A model generated the notes under the pieces. That model worked only from the letters and a program-made list of their open reading frames with translations, was not told the DNA's origin and made no database searches. From NCBI GenBank assembly GCA_001898505.1, contig MKTZ01000004.1, forward strand, positions 365,249 to 429,248: a stretch of DNA of 64,000 nt. Direction: 5' to 3'. The DNA comes from Sphingobacteriales bacterium 50-39. GTDB taxonomy: Bacteria; Bacteroidota; Bacteroidia; Chitinophagales; Chitinophagaceae. Of this stretch, positions 1 to 8,604 are shown one piece after another. How positions within the stretch are numbered: the first letter of the stretch is position 1; each line of letters starts with the position of its first letter. A program made the translations under genes and the position numbers.

Positions 1-444
1 CGAAAGGTAATGCCCGGCTTGCATTATACGGCCTATGAAGGGCCTGATGGGGGGCTGCACTCGATAAAGCAGCTGTTTGATCTAAAGCCCGTAGGCAATG
101 GGACAGCCGTTGCGATCGACAGGGCGCGGATGCCGCGGAAGGAGCAGGCGGGATTGATATTCTATGGCTATCTGAAAGTGCCGGCGGACGGGATCTATAC
201 GTTGTATCTTGCTTCCGATGATGGCAGCGGACTGTGGATAGACGGACAGGCCGTCATCGATAACGACGGAGCCCATGCCTCCGATGACCGTTCCATCCGG
301 ATGCCGCTGAAAAAAGGGTTTCACTCATTGCTTCTGGCTTATTTCAATGGCGCGGGTGAGGCCGACCTTTCGTTGCAATACAGCCTGGAGGGCGGGAAAA
401 AGGCCCCGGTACCCAATGAATTTTTCTTTCAACTTGTAAAGTAA
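1..444 (+). CDS. C-terminal end of a glycoside hydrolase, probably GH20 beta-N-acetylhexosaminidase, with PA14-like domain (5' end outside window)
   Basis: The open frame is already running at base 1 (the codons before the first ATG are also open), so this is the tail of a longer gene. The visible 147 residues resemble the C-terminal PA14/chitobiase-like beta-sandwich seen in secreted Bacteroidota hexosaminidases: a PGLHYTAYEG opening, a GYLKVPADGIYTLYL strand pair, SDDGSGLWIDG and a closing LSLQYSLEGG. This domain binds carbohydrate or supports the catalytic barrel; no catalytic residues lie inside the window. The next gene, a GH2 enzyme, starts 7 bp downstream, so the two are almost certainly co-transcribed. 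A GH29 or other PA14-bearing hydrolase is an alternative parent. Confidence 0.65.
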   Translation, partial: RKVMPGLHYTAYEGPDGGLHSIKQLFDLKPVGNGTAVAIDRARMPRKEQAGLIFYGYLKVPADGIYTLYLASDDGSGLWIDGQAVIDNDGAHASDDRSIRMPLKKGFHSLLLAYFNGAGEADLSLQYSLEGGKKAPVPNEFFFQLVK

Positions 445-451
445 TCTATCG

Positions 452-2893
452 ATGCGTTTTCTTTCTTTCATTCTCCTGCTGGGGATCATCCTTCTGCTGG
501 GGATCACCGGCACAGCATTTTCGCAGTCTGTACGCGAGCACCGCAATTTCGACGAAGGCTGGAGATTTCATTTGGGGCATGCTTCGGACCCGTACAGAGA
601 TTTTAATTACGGTATAGCCAATATACTGGCCAAGACGGGCGATCCCGGCCATAATACTGCCATTAACATGGACTTTGACGACAAGGGCTGGGCTTCCGTT
701 CAGCTGCCGCATGACTGGGTCGTGGGGCTTCCCTTCGAGCATGTATCCAACGGGGATGTGGATGCGCATGGTTATCATGCCGTGGGTGGTCTTTTTCCCG
801 AGAACAGCATCGGGTGGTATCGCAAGACCTTCACTATCGACAGGGCCGACTCCGGCCGGCGGTTTGTCATCCAGTTCGACGGTATCTTCCGGGATAGCAA
901 GGTCTGGATCAACAACTGTTATTTAGGAAGCCATTTCAGCGGCTACTCCGGGTCATCGTATGATATCACCGACTTTATAAGATTCAATGGGAAGAATACC
1001 ATCGTGGTACGTGCCGACGCCAGTCAGTATGAGGGCTGGTTCTATGAGGGGGCTGGTATCTATCGTCATACCTGGCTGAATGTATTCGACGACCTGCATA
1101 TTGCGCAGGATGGGGGTGTGTATGTCCGGACTGCCTCTGCGGGGGACAAGACTACCGTCACTGTCACGACGCGGGTAGAGAACAGGGGGTTGGGAGCTAC
1201 TGCCGCCACTGTCAGCGCATATATCACCGACAGGGCCGGTAAAGAGCTGGCCCGGACAAAGGAGCAATCGCTGAGCCTGGCTATCAACGGCATCGGGTCA
1301 GTGACCGACGCACTGGAGCTGTCCGCGCCGCAGCTATGGTCATTGGACAACCCTTATCTCTACCGGCTCGTGGCCGTCGTACACGATGCTTCGGGTAAGG
1401 TGGTGGATCAGCAGACTGTAAAGTTCGGCGTACGCACCATCACGGTGGACAAGGACAAGGGGCTTTTTCTAAACGGCAAACCCGTGAAAATACAGGGTGC
1501 CTGCTGTCACCAGGATCATGCGGGGGTGGGCAGCGCATTGCCGGACTATTTACAATATTACCGGATACAATTGTTGAAAGAGATGGGCGTGAATGGTTAT
1601 CGAACGAGTCATAACCCTCCAACTCCCGAGTTGCTGGACGCCTGTGACAGCCTGGGTATGCTGGTGCTGGATGAGACACGGCTGCTGAATAGTGGGTCCG
1701 AATATGGCGCTGAATGGGAAAAGCTGATCCTGCGGGACAGGAATCATCCTTCCGTCTTCATGTGGTCCATTGGTAATGAAGAATGGATGATCCAGGAATC
1801 CAACTGGGGTAAGCGCATCGCGCAGAACCAGGTGCTGAAACAACAGGAGCTGGACCCTTCGCGTACATCGACCTACGCCGCCAATGTGGGAAATACATGG
1901 CATGGGGTCAATGAAGTAATACCTGTCCGGGGTTTCAATTATAATTTGTTTGGTCTCGATGGCTATCGCAAGGAGCATCCTGACCAGCCGATCATGGGTA
2001 CAGAAGTAGCGAGCACTGTCAGCACGCGAGGCATCTATTACAAGGACACCGTCAACGCCTATGTGCCGGATTATGATAGCGTGGCGCCACCTTGGGCCAG
2101 CACCGCCGAGTATTGGTGGAAGATCGCTGCCGATAGGGAATGGTTCATGGGCGGATTTGCTTGGACTGGTTTCGACTACCGGGGCGAGCCTACGCCGTAC
2201 GCCTGGCCGGATATCAATTCTCATTTTGGCATTATGGATATGTGCGGATTTCCAAAAACCGTATATTACTATTATCAATCCTGGTGGACGGACAAGGATG
2301 TGCTGCATATTGCGCCGCATTGGAACTGGAAGGGTAAAGAAGGGCAGCCCATACCGGTGTGGGTCCACAGCAATGCTGATAACGTAGAGCTGCTGCTGAA
2401 TGGGAAGAGCCTTGGGAAAAAGGACATGCCGCGAAACGGACATTTGGAGTGGATGGTGAATTATGCTCCTGGTAAATTAGAAGCTATTGCTTATAAGAAA
2501 GGAAAGAAACTGACTGCCGTGGTACAGACTACGGGAGAAGCGAATCGTATTATTGTTAGGGCTGCCAAGGGCAGCCTCACCCTGGATGGCAAGGATGCCA
2601 CTGTATTCAATATCACCGTGGTGGACAAGCAGGGGCTGGAAGTGCCGGATGCGTCCAACCTGCTTCATTTCTCACTTACGGGCAGCGCCCATATCGTTGG
2701 CGTAGGCAATGGCGATCCCAGCAGTCATGAGCCCGATAAGTTTGCCGCCCGGGACTGGCAGCGGAAGCTGTTCAGCGGCAAATGCCAGGTCATTATACAG
2801 TCGGATGCGGTGAGGTCACCGGGTGATGTTCTTTTCCGGGCAGAAAGCGAGGGGCTTGTTTCGGGGACTTCGACAGTGCATGGGGTCTTGTAG
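452..2893 (+). CDS. Glycoside hydrolase family 2 beta-galactosidase-like enzyme, exported
   Basis: The 813-residue protein has an N-terminal signal peptide (hydrophobic residues 3-22, cleavage near AFSQ). A GH2 sugar-binding jelly roll follows (about 30-215; GWYRKTF, EGAGIYRHTW), then an Ig-like domain (about 220-325) and a TIM barrel. The acid/base is E443 in SIGNEEW and the nucleophile is E518 in GTEVAS. A C-terminal DUF4982-like and Ig-like region (about 620-810) is typical of Bacteroidota GH2 enzymes. It probably removes terminal beta-galactosyl or related residues from glycans in the periplasm. It lies directly behind the GH20-type gene and faces the SusD/SusC genes, so it likely acts on oligosaccharides imported by that pair. 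Substrate (galactoside, glucuronide or mannoside) cannot be read from sequence alone. Confidence 0.92.
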   Translation: MRFLSFILLLGIILLLGITGTAFSQSVREHRNFDEGWRFHLGHASDPYRDFNYGIANILAKTGDPGHNTAINMDFDDKGWASVQLPHDWVVGLPFEHVSNGDVDAHGYHAVGGLFPENSIGWYRKTFTIDRADSGRRFVIQFDGIFRDSKVWINNCYLGSHFSGYSGSSYDITDFIRFNGKNTIVVRADASQYEGWFYEGAGIYRHTWLNVFDDLHIAQDGGVYVRTASAGDKTTVTVTTRVENRGLGATAATVSAYITDRAGKELARTKEQSLSLAINGIGSVTDALELSAPQLWSLDNPYLYRLVAVVHDASGKVVDQQTVKFGVRTITVDKDKGLFLNGKPVKIQGACCHQDHAGVGSALPDYLQYYRIQLLKEMGVNGYRTSHNPPTPELLDACDSLGMLVLDETRLLNSGSEYGAEWEKLILRDRNHPSVFMWSIGNEEWMIQESNWGKRIAQNQVLKQQELDPSRTSTYAANVGNTWHGVNEVIPVRGFNYNLFGLDGYRKEHPDQPIMGTEVASTVSTRGIYYKDTVNAYVPDYDSVAPPWASTAEYWWKIAADREWFMGGFAWTGFDYRGEPTPYAWPDINSHFGIMDMCGFPKTVYYYYQSWWTDKDVLHIAPHWNWKGKEGQPIPVWVHSNADNVELLLNGKSLGKKDMPRNGHLEWMVNYAPGKLEAIAYKKGKKLTAVVQTTGEANRIIVRAAKGSLTLDGKDATVFNITVVDKQGLEVPDASNLLHFSLTGSAHIVGVGNGDPSSHEPDKFAARDWQRKLFSGKCQVIIQSDAVRSPGDVLFRAESEGLVSGTSTVHGVL

Positions 2894-2903
2894 ACAGGAT
2901 ATG

Positions 2904-3434
2904 TTAGATGGGCGCGGCTGGGTTCTGCATCCTGATGAGGGAAAAGTGCAGCGTGGAACTAGCGACTGCACCAGCCAGGCTGTTCAATTCCGGTGTAAAC
3001 CGCAGCTCGACGTTCCTTTTTAGCAATTCTTCCATCACATTGTATATGGGGCGTACCGAAAGGGGAGTGACGGGCTTATAGGAGATATAGTAGCCGGCAT
3101 TCCTGTCAAACAGCGAGAATGTCTCCATGGGGAATTCATAGCTATAGAGTATGGCGCGTTGTATCTCATGCAGCCAGCCCGATTCCACCGTAATGATATA
3201 TTTGGCGGCGCTGAACCCGAAGAACCTTGTCTTGTCGTCTGAAGATGTTCCCCGGCCTGCGTAATAGGTTATGCGTGGGCAATCTCTTGGCAACAGGTAA
3301 TTGTGCAGCAATGTATCTGTAATGGCGAAGACGACATTGCGCCTTATGATGCCCGAATAGAAATGGGCGGGTCTGGGTTCGAATGTGCCGATCCTGGGCT
3401 GATCGCTGATGTGATACAATTTATTAGGCCTCAT
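2904..3434 (-). CDS. DUF6886-like conserved protein
   Basis: The 176-residue soluble protein begins MRPNKLYHISDQP and contains FEPRPAH and NYLLPRDCPRITYYAG, the landmarks I associate with the DUF6886 family of small uncharacterised bacterial proteins; the LPRDCPR segment is the most recognisable. I chose the ATG at 3434 because family members begin with the (L/Y)HISxxP strand. The upstream extension to 3482 would be encoded by an inverted repeat and is unlikely to be translated. No signal peptide or membrane segment is visible. It sits between the convergent GH2 and susD genes, but a role in the carbohydrate locus is not implied. Function unknown. Confidence 0.7.
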   Translation of the reverse strand: MRPNKLYHISDQPRIGTFEPRPAHFYSGIIRRNVVFAITDTLLHNYLLPRDCPRITYYAGRGTSSDDKTRFFGFSAAKYIITVESGWLHEIQRAILYSYEFPMETFSLFDRNAGYYISYKPVTPLSVRPIYNVMEELLKRNVELRFTPELNSLAGAVASSTLHFSLIRMQNPAAPI

Positions 3435-3452
3435 GCAGTAGATACAGTAGAT

Positions 3453-3482
3453 ATGGCAAACGGGCTCAAGCCCGTTTGCCAT
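3453..3482 (-). terminator. Perfect 14-bp stem hairpin behind susD
   Basis: ATGGCAAACGGGCT and AGCCCGTTTGCCAT are perfect inverted copies separated by only CA. The hairpin lies 9 bp past the susD stop and would end or attenuate the susCD transcript. No long T run follows on the minus strand, so it may instead be an mRNA-stabilising 3' hairpin or a leader element for the DUF6886 gene. Confidence 0.5.
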
Positions 3483-3491
3483 TAGTTTAAT

Positions 3492-5078
3492 TTATTTAAG
3501 CAGCCACATTTTTGCGTTCACGTCATCTGTACCTCCGAACTGGGAGGTGATGGCCGTATTGTAGTTACTGCCGTTGTACGCGATCTCGTCCTGTGGGTAT
3601 TGCCAGCGCAGAGGGATCTGGTTATTGGGTGTGCCGATGCCTACGCCGCCCTGACTGAAGGCCGGGATGCCCGTCCGGCGCCAGTTATAAAAGGATTCAT
3701 ACCCGGAGTTCATAAAGAATGCCACATATTTCTGGGTTAGTATCTGGGTCAGCCCATTGGCGGGGTTGTAAACAACATTGGGATTGGCTAAAAATCCATT
3801 GATGTCCACCGTCGCTGTACCCAGAACTTTTGATCCGTCTACATTGCTGATCGTCACCGTCTGGCCCTGGGTCAGGCCGTAGACTTTCATGGAGGCATTG
3901 ATGCCATTCAGATACCATACAGCCGGATCGACGCCCGTAATCCAGCCTCTGTAAGCTGCTTCGGCGATGTTGAAACACATTTCCGGGTACCCGACCACGA
4001 TATAGGGTTCGGCATTGGCGCCGGATGCGGATGACATATACCGGGTATAGCTTAGGTTGGAGTACTTGCCGTCGGCAGAGAAATTGGACATAAGCCCCTG
4101 GGATTTACTGATGTCTTCCCCGACATAAGCGGTGAAGTCGCTGGCCTGTTTACCGCCGGTGATCTGCGCGGGTGCAGGTATTGTCAATGTATATACCCGG
4201 GGGTCACTATAGGCCGCCGTCACATTAAAGAACACCTGGGCGATGTTTTCACAGTTGTTGTACGGTGCGTAGCCTGAGCGATTGGGAGGATACAGGGTTG
4301 TAGCCGTATAGCGATACACCATATTGTCGCTGTTGGAGGTCATAATGGGGTAGGTGGCAGGATTGCTGATGATGTTCGCAAACTGGGTTTTGATATTCAG
4401 GTCCGCGTTGTCGTCCGCCCTTTTGCTAAGGCTGATCAATACCCGCAGCTTGTACGTGTTGATCAGTTTCTGCCATTGCAGGTATGTCAGGCCGTAAATG
4501 TCTCCGACAGCGTCCACCAGTTTGCCTGAATTGCCGGCGGCTGCTACCAGGGTGCCCATCAATGTGTTGGCGGTATCCAGCAGCGCCAGGCAGTTTTTGT
4601 AGACGTCATGCTGTTTGTCGTACACCGGGGTGAGACTGCCGGTGCCTGCCTGGGACATGGGTATATCTCCCACCCGCTGTGTCAGCCAGATAAAGGCATA
4701 AGCTTTATAGAATTTGCTCAATGCAAAATAGACATTGGTGGTGTTGCCATATTGTTTCAGCGCCTGCTCTTCGAGCTTGTTGCAATACCGGATGACGTCA
4801 TAGGTGTGGTTGGTATTGGACCAGTTGTAAGAATTGGACCCGAAATAGTAGGCGTAATTGGAGACGATGTTCTGGTTATACTTGTACACCTGGGATATGA
4901 TGGGCTCTTCCTCCCGCATCGTGTTGGCGGTGATGTGATTGAGGATGAGCGACACAGGGACCGTGGAGTTTTCCGGCGCCACATTGGGATTGGACAGCAG
5001 ATCGCCCTTCTGGCAGCTGCTGGCTCCCATTAGGATGACCGATAAAACTATAAAGAGATTTCTATATGTTGTTCTCAT
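3492..5078 (-). CDS. SusD/RagB-like surface glycan-binding lipoprotein (SusD-like 2 group)
   Basis: The 528-residue lipoprotein has signal peptide residues 1-21 and lipobox GASSC with lipidated Cys22. The body matches the SusD-like superfamily: helical TPR-rich N-terminal half (ALSKFYKAYAFIWLTQRVGDIPMSQ near residues 115-140), an inserted variable region, and a C-terminal segment with YESFYNWRRTGIP and IPLRWQYPQDE typical of the SusD_2 group. It binds oligosaccharide or peptide at the cell surface and forms the lid over its SusC transporter. Its gene begins 18 bp after the susC stop, the standard pairing. The presence of neighbouring GH20/GH2 genes suggests a glycan substrate. Confidence 0.93.
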   Translation of the reverse strand: MRTTYRNLFIVLSVILMGASSCQKGDLLSNPNVAPENSTVPVSLILNHITANTMREEEPIISQVYKYNQNIVSNYAYYFGSNSYNWSNTNHTYDVIRYCNKLEEQALKQYGNTTNVYFALSKFYKAYAFIWLTQRVGDIPMSQAGTGSLTPVYDKQHDVYKNCLALLDTANTLMGTLVAAAGNSGKLVDAVGDIYGLTYLQWQKLINTYKLRVLISLSKRADDNADLNIKTQFANIISNPATYPIMTSNSDNMVYRYTATTLYPPNRSGYAPYNNCENIAQVFFNVTAAYSDPRVYTLTIPAPAQITGGKQASDFTAYVGEDISKSQGLMSNFSADGKYSNLSYTRYMSSASGANAEPYIVVGYPEMCFNIAEAAYRGWITGVDPAVWYLNGINASMKVYGLTQGQTVTISNVDGSKVLGTATVDINGFLANPNVVYNPANGLTQILTQKYVAFFMNSGYESFYNWRRTGIPAFSQGGVGIGTPNNQIPLRWQYPQDEIAYNGSNYNTAITSQFGGTDDVNAKMWLLK

Positions 5079-5096
5079 ATAATTCGATTTTTTTTA

Positions 5097-8000
5097 TTAA
5101 AAGGATACGTTGATGTTGAAACCAAAACGCCTGCCTGTCATGCTTTGCAATGAACCGCCGTTGTTGAGGCTCCGGTCGGTGTCGTTGTACCCGGATGCAA
5201 ACGCATCGAGATCGATGTCCTTCCTCTTGGCAAAATACAGGAGGTTCCTGCCTACGAGGGAGAAGGTGAGGCCTTTGATATAACGGCTGCCGGACAGGAA
5301 CTTTTCCGGAAGTGAGTATCCCAGCGACACTTCCCGCAATTTGGCGAAACTGCGGTCTGTCATCCAATATTCGGTGACGTTGCCTATGCCGGAGGAGATG
5401 AACTGCTGCACGGTGGTGGCAACATCGTTGTCTGCAAGGTTGAGGTCTTTCAGGTTGGTGATCTCTCCTCCGCTGTATACGGGCGTACCGGAAACGATCT
5501 TTTTACCTGGTGCTATATACTTTGGGGTAGGCGCCACAGTTCCGGTGGAAGTGGTCTGCCATTCCGCCAGGCGGGCTTGCCCAAAGGCGCCGGATGCGCT
5601 CTCGATAGCGGTGCCGCCGTTCATGCCGTCCTTGTATACCTCATCCCAGATCCTGCCGCCAATCCTTCCGTCGAACTGGAAGCTGAAGATAAAGTTGTGA
5701 TAGGTGAACTTGTTGCCAAAACCAAAGGTATAATCAGGGTTGGCATATCCCAGGAATGTATTGTTGCCGATGTCCGAAGGACCTCTCAGCGGCAAACCCC
5801 CACTATAAATGATGTTTTTATCGGCATCCCTTACAAAGCCACCGCCATAGATGGCATCGAGTCTTTCTCCTTTCTTATAGTAATGTCCGTTGATCCCGAT
5901 ATCAGGCATGTTGCCATAGATCTCATCCAGGGTCTCTTTATATGTAGAGAAATTGATCATCACGTCCCAGTTCAGGCCCCTGTTGCTTCGTAATGGCGAG
6001 CCCGTAAGCGATACTTCGAACCCTTTCTTCATGGACGTGATGGCATTTACATTCTCATTAGTATAGGTCGTAGATGAGGCAATGGGTAAGGCGAATATCT
6101 GGGGACCATTTTTGCTGGTGAAGTAGGTCACGTCGAGGCCAAGCCTGTTCTTCAGGAATTTCATATCGATACCTGCCTCATAAGAAGTAACCTGGAAGGG
6201 CTTCAGGGCAGGGTCGGCTATGATACTGCTGAAACTGACTCCGGGAGCATTGTTATAATAGGACACCAGGCTATAGGCATTCTGATTGGCATAAGTTGGA
6301 CCGTCATAGGAGCTATAAAGGTCCGTTCCATATCCCAGCAGGGAGTTGGTGCTGGAGCCTGTGACCTGGGTATAGGCAGAAGCAACCGTGGGCGAGGTCA
6401 GGCCACCCTTGACCGCTGCGAAAGAGCCGCGTACCTTCAGGAAGGAAATGGCCGTCGGCAGCTGGACATAGTCGCTGACCACCGAACTGAGCGATACCGA
6501 TGGATAGAAGAAGGTATTGTTACCCGAAGGCAGGGTGGAGAGATGGTCCACACGTCCCGTATTGGACAGGGTCAGGTATTTGTCAAATGTCAGGTCGAAA
6601 GAATAGAATCCGCTGTAGACCTGCATTTTGGATCCCCAGGTAAAGGGCGAGTACGGCTGCTGCGAGTTGGTCAATGCATAGACGTTCGGGACAGCGAGGG
6701 CTTTGGTAGTGCCATATAGCGAGTTGTAGGTAAAGGAACGTTCGCTGCCGCCGGCAAATGCTGCAATATTGAATCGTCCGAGCTTTTTGGCGTAGTTCAG
6801 GATCAGGTCCGTATTGTTCTCGAAAAGGTGGCGCCTGTCTTCGCGATAGTCGCCATACCATCCAAAATAATACCAGGGGGTATAGGTATTCAGGTTGATG
6901 CCCGCCGGAACCTGCTCCGTGCGTGTTTGGTCCCAGGTGGTTACCTGTGTACGCAGGGCCAGGTTCAGGTCCTTGTTGAATTTATAGATCAGACGGGCAT
7001 AGCCGTTGATGTCCGTCTTGTCATGGGAACGCAGCCATTTTTTGGCAATGAACCAGGCGCTGTTCTCCCGTCCATACTCCTGGGCATAGGGTATCAGGTC
7101 GGGAACTCCCTGGGGACCTTTATAGATATTTTTCAGGTCATCGATGTTATAATCAACCGAGCCATATACTTTGAACATGTAGATATAAGAGTTGGGGCCG
7201 TAATTCGCATCCGGGATATTGGGCGAATACTGTTTGTTGAGATTTACACTGACCTCAAAGCGCAGTTTGTCGGAAAGATCGTATCCTGTATTGACAGCCA
7301 GGCTGTAGGAATGCAGTTTTGTATTCGGGGCCGTACCTTTCTGGTTCATGTTTGATATGGATATCCGCGTGTCGGAACGATCGGTGGCCGTGGTGAGGGA
7401 TACATTGTTGGTATTGATGATCCCGGTCTCCATAAACTTGTGGAAGTTATTCACTCCACGTGCGATCCAGGGAGTAGCCGTTCTGACGCCTTTGACAGGG
7501 TCCCAGGCCCCATCGTATTGTTTGACAGGCTGACCTTCGAAGCGGGGCCCCCATTCGGGCAAACGTTGTTTATTGTCATACAATACGTCGCCATAGCTAT
7601 ACGCAAAGGCCTTGCCGCGACCATATTCCACCTGGGACTTTGGCTCGGCGATGAACCCATTTTCGAACATAGTGCTGCTATTGACATCCACCTGCCAGCC
7701 ATGCGTACTTTTCCCGCCCCGTTTGGTGGTGATGACGATGGCGCCATTCAATCCTCTGAAGCCGTATACAGCCGCTGCGTTGGCTCCTTTCAGGACCGTA
7801 TAGGATTCGATGTCGTCCGGGTTGATATTCCAGGTGTCCGTGTTCACGGGCACGCCGTCTATAACGAACAAAAGGTCTTTACTGCCACGAAGGACCAGGT
7901 CGGGGCGACCCAGCATTTCCGTGTTGGCGCCTACCGACAGGCCGGCGATCTTACCCGCCAGGGAGTTGATGGGGTTGGCGTCACGCGCTTTCGTGAGGTC

Positions 8001-8408
8001 GGCGCCTTTGACTTCCTGCACGGAGTAACCCAGCCTCTTTGCTTCTTTTCTAACACCCATGGCAGTGACGACTACTTCGGACATCTGTTTGTTGTCTTCT
8101 AACAACTGTACGCTTAGCGTCGTCTGATCACCTACCGACACTTCCTGGGTAGCCAATCCGATGTAGGAAATCACCAGGATGGGGTTTGCTCCGCTGACCC
8201 GGACAGTGAACTCTCCATTTCCATTGGTCTGTGTACCTCCTTTGCTTCCTTTCTCCCTTACTGTTGCGCCTTCAATTGCTTTGCCTGCGGAAGTGGTGAC
8301 TGTACCTTGCACCGTCCTGTTCTGGGCATAAGAGCTGCCCATCATAAAGACAAGAATGAGCAAAAAAGCAACACTCCTGCCACATAAGCTAATTAGTCTC
8401 TTGTTCAT
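5097..8408 (-). CDS. SusC/RagA-family TonB-linked outer-membrane transporter
   Basis: The 1103-residue protein carries a signal peptide (residues 1-28, ending SSYAQ) and an N-terminal carboxypeptidase-regulatory-like beta sandwich (about 30-108; VQGTVTT, IEGATV, SYIGLATQEV). A SEVVVTAMG TonB-box-like stretch follows, then the plug with the SusC signature VYGFRGLNGAIVITTKRG, and a 22-strand barrel ending in aromatic GFNINVSF. It imports a ligand captured by the adjacent SusD using TonB energy. There is no FecR or anti-sigma N-terminal extension, so an ECF sigma/anti-sigma pair is not its regulator; the nearest regulator is the membrane AraC-type protein immediately upstream. Length is normal for the family. 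Confidence 0.95.
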   Translation of the reverse strand: MNKRLISLCGRSVAFLLILVFMMGSSYAQNRTVQGTVTTSAGKAIEGATVREKGSKGGTQTNGNGEFTVRVSGANPILVISYIGLATQEVSVGDQTTLSVQLLEDNKQMSEVVVTAMGVRKEAKRLGYSVQEVKGADLTKARDANPINSLAGKIAGLSVGANTEMLGRPDLVLRGSKDLLFVIDGVPVNTDTWNINPDDIESYTVLKGANAAAVYGFRGLNGAIVITTKRGGKSTHGWQVDVNSSTMFENGFIAEPKSQVEYGRGKAFAYSYGDVLYDNKQRLPEWGPRFEGQPVKQYDGAWDPVKGVRTATPWIARGVNNFHKFMETGIINTNNVSLTTATDRSDTRISISNMNQKGTAPNTKLHSYSLAVNTGYDLSDKLRFEVSVNLNKQYSPNIPDANYGPNSYIYMFKVYGSVDYNIDDLKNIYKGPQGVPDLIPYAQEYGRENSAWFIAKKWLRSHDKTDINGYARLIYKFNKDLNLALRTQVTTWDQTRTEQVPAGINLNTYTPWYYFGWYGDYREDRRHLFENNTDLILNYAKKLGRFNIAAFAGGSERSFTYNSLYGTTKALAVPNVYALTNSQQPYSPFTWGSKMQVYSGFYSFDLTFDKYLTLSNTGRVDHLSTLPSGNNTFFYPSVSLSSVVSDYVQLPTAISFLKVRGSFAAVKGGLTSPTVASAYTQVTGSSTNSLLGYGTDLYSSYDGPTYANQNAYSLVSYYNNAPGVSFSSIIADPALKPFQVTSYEAGIDMKFLKNRLGLDVTYFTSKNGPQIFALPIASSTTYTNENVNAITSMKKGFEVSLTGSPLRSNRGLNWDVMINFSTYKETLDEIYGNMPDIGINGHYYKKGERLDAIYGGGFVRDADKNIIYSGGLPLRGPSDIGNNTFLGYANPDYTFGFGNKFTYHNFIFSFQFDGRIGGRIWDEVYKDGMNGGTAIESASGAFGQARLAEWQTTSTGTVAPTPKYIAPGKKIVSGTPVYSGGEITNLKDLNLADNDVATTVQQFISSGIGNVTEYWMTDRSFAKLREVSLGYSLPEKFLSGSRYIKGLTFSLVGRNLLYFAKRKDIDLDAFASGYNDTDRSLNNGGSLQSMTGRRFGFNINVSF

Positions 8409-8448
8409 TTAGATTGTTAGTTAAATAGTTTAGAATGTAAATCAGGAG

Positions 8449-8456
8449 CAAAGATG
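8449..8456 (-). promoter_or_regulatory. Putative -7 box of the susC promoter
   Basis: On the minus strand the sequence is CATCTTTG, one mismatch from the Bacteroidota consensus TAnnTTTG, 41 bp before the susC ATG. No clear -33 TTG is seen at the right distance, which is common for activator-dependent promoters. Confidence 0.35.
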
Positions 8457-8490
8457 AAATCAGGGTGTAACGATTACGACATTGCCAGCA

Positions 8491-8526
8491 GGGAAGGACG
8501 GGGAAAGGTATTTCCCGTGTGGGAAA
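8491..8526. promoter_or_regulatory. 10-bp-phased GGGAA / TTTCCC array upstream of susC
   Basis: GGGAAG at 8491, GGGAAA at 8501, TTTCCC at 8511 and GGGAAA at 8521 are each offset by exactly 10 bp. This makes two interleaved perfect palindromes (GGGAAA-4-TTTCCC and TTTCCC-4-GGGAAA) on one face of the helix, about 35 to 70 bp beyond the putative susC -7 box. Position and helical phasing suit an activator or repressor operator; the binding protein is unknown. Confidence 0.4.
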
Positions 8527-8530
8527 AACG

Positions 8531-8567
8531 TCAATTATTCGTAAATAATTGATTTGTAAATAGTTGA
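8531..8567. repeat. Inverted and direct repeats upstream of susC
   Basis: TCAATTATT (8531-8539) and AATAATTGA (8544-8552) form a perfect 9-bp inverted repeat. GTAAATAATTGA (8541-8552) is then repeated directly as GTAAATAGTTGA at 8556-8567, a 15-bp step. AT-rich; lies between the AraC-type gene stop and the GGGAA array. Possible second regulator site. Confidence 0.35.
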
Positions 8568-8604
8568 AGTATTAACGAACTATTGCCTTATTGTTACCAA
8601 ACCA

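Noticed and set aside
1550..2443. Minus-strand frame of 297 codons inside the GH2 gene
   Set aside because: Antisense to the GH2 catalytic barrel, with no start signal or known motif.
3432..3452. Two tandem copies of CAGTAGATA at the start of the DUF6886 gene
   Set aside because: Only two 9-bp units; too short to be a meaningful repeat, and one copy is around the start codon.
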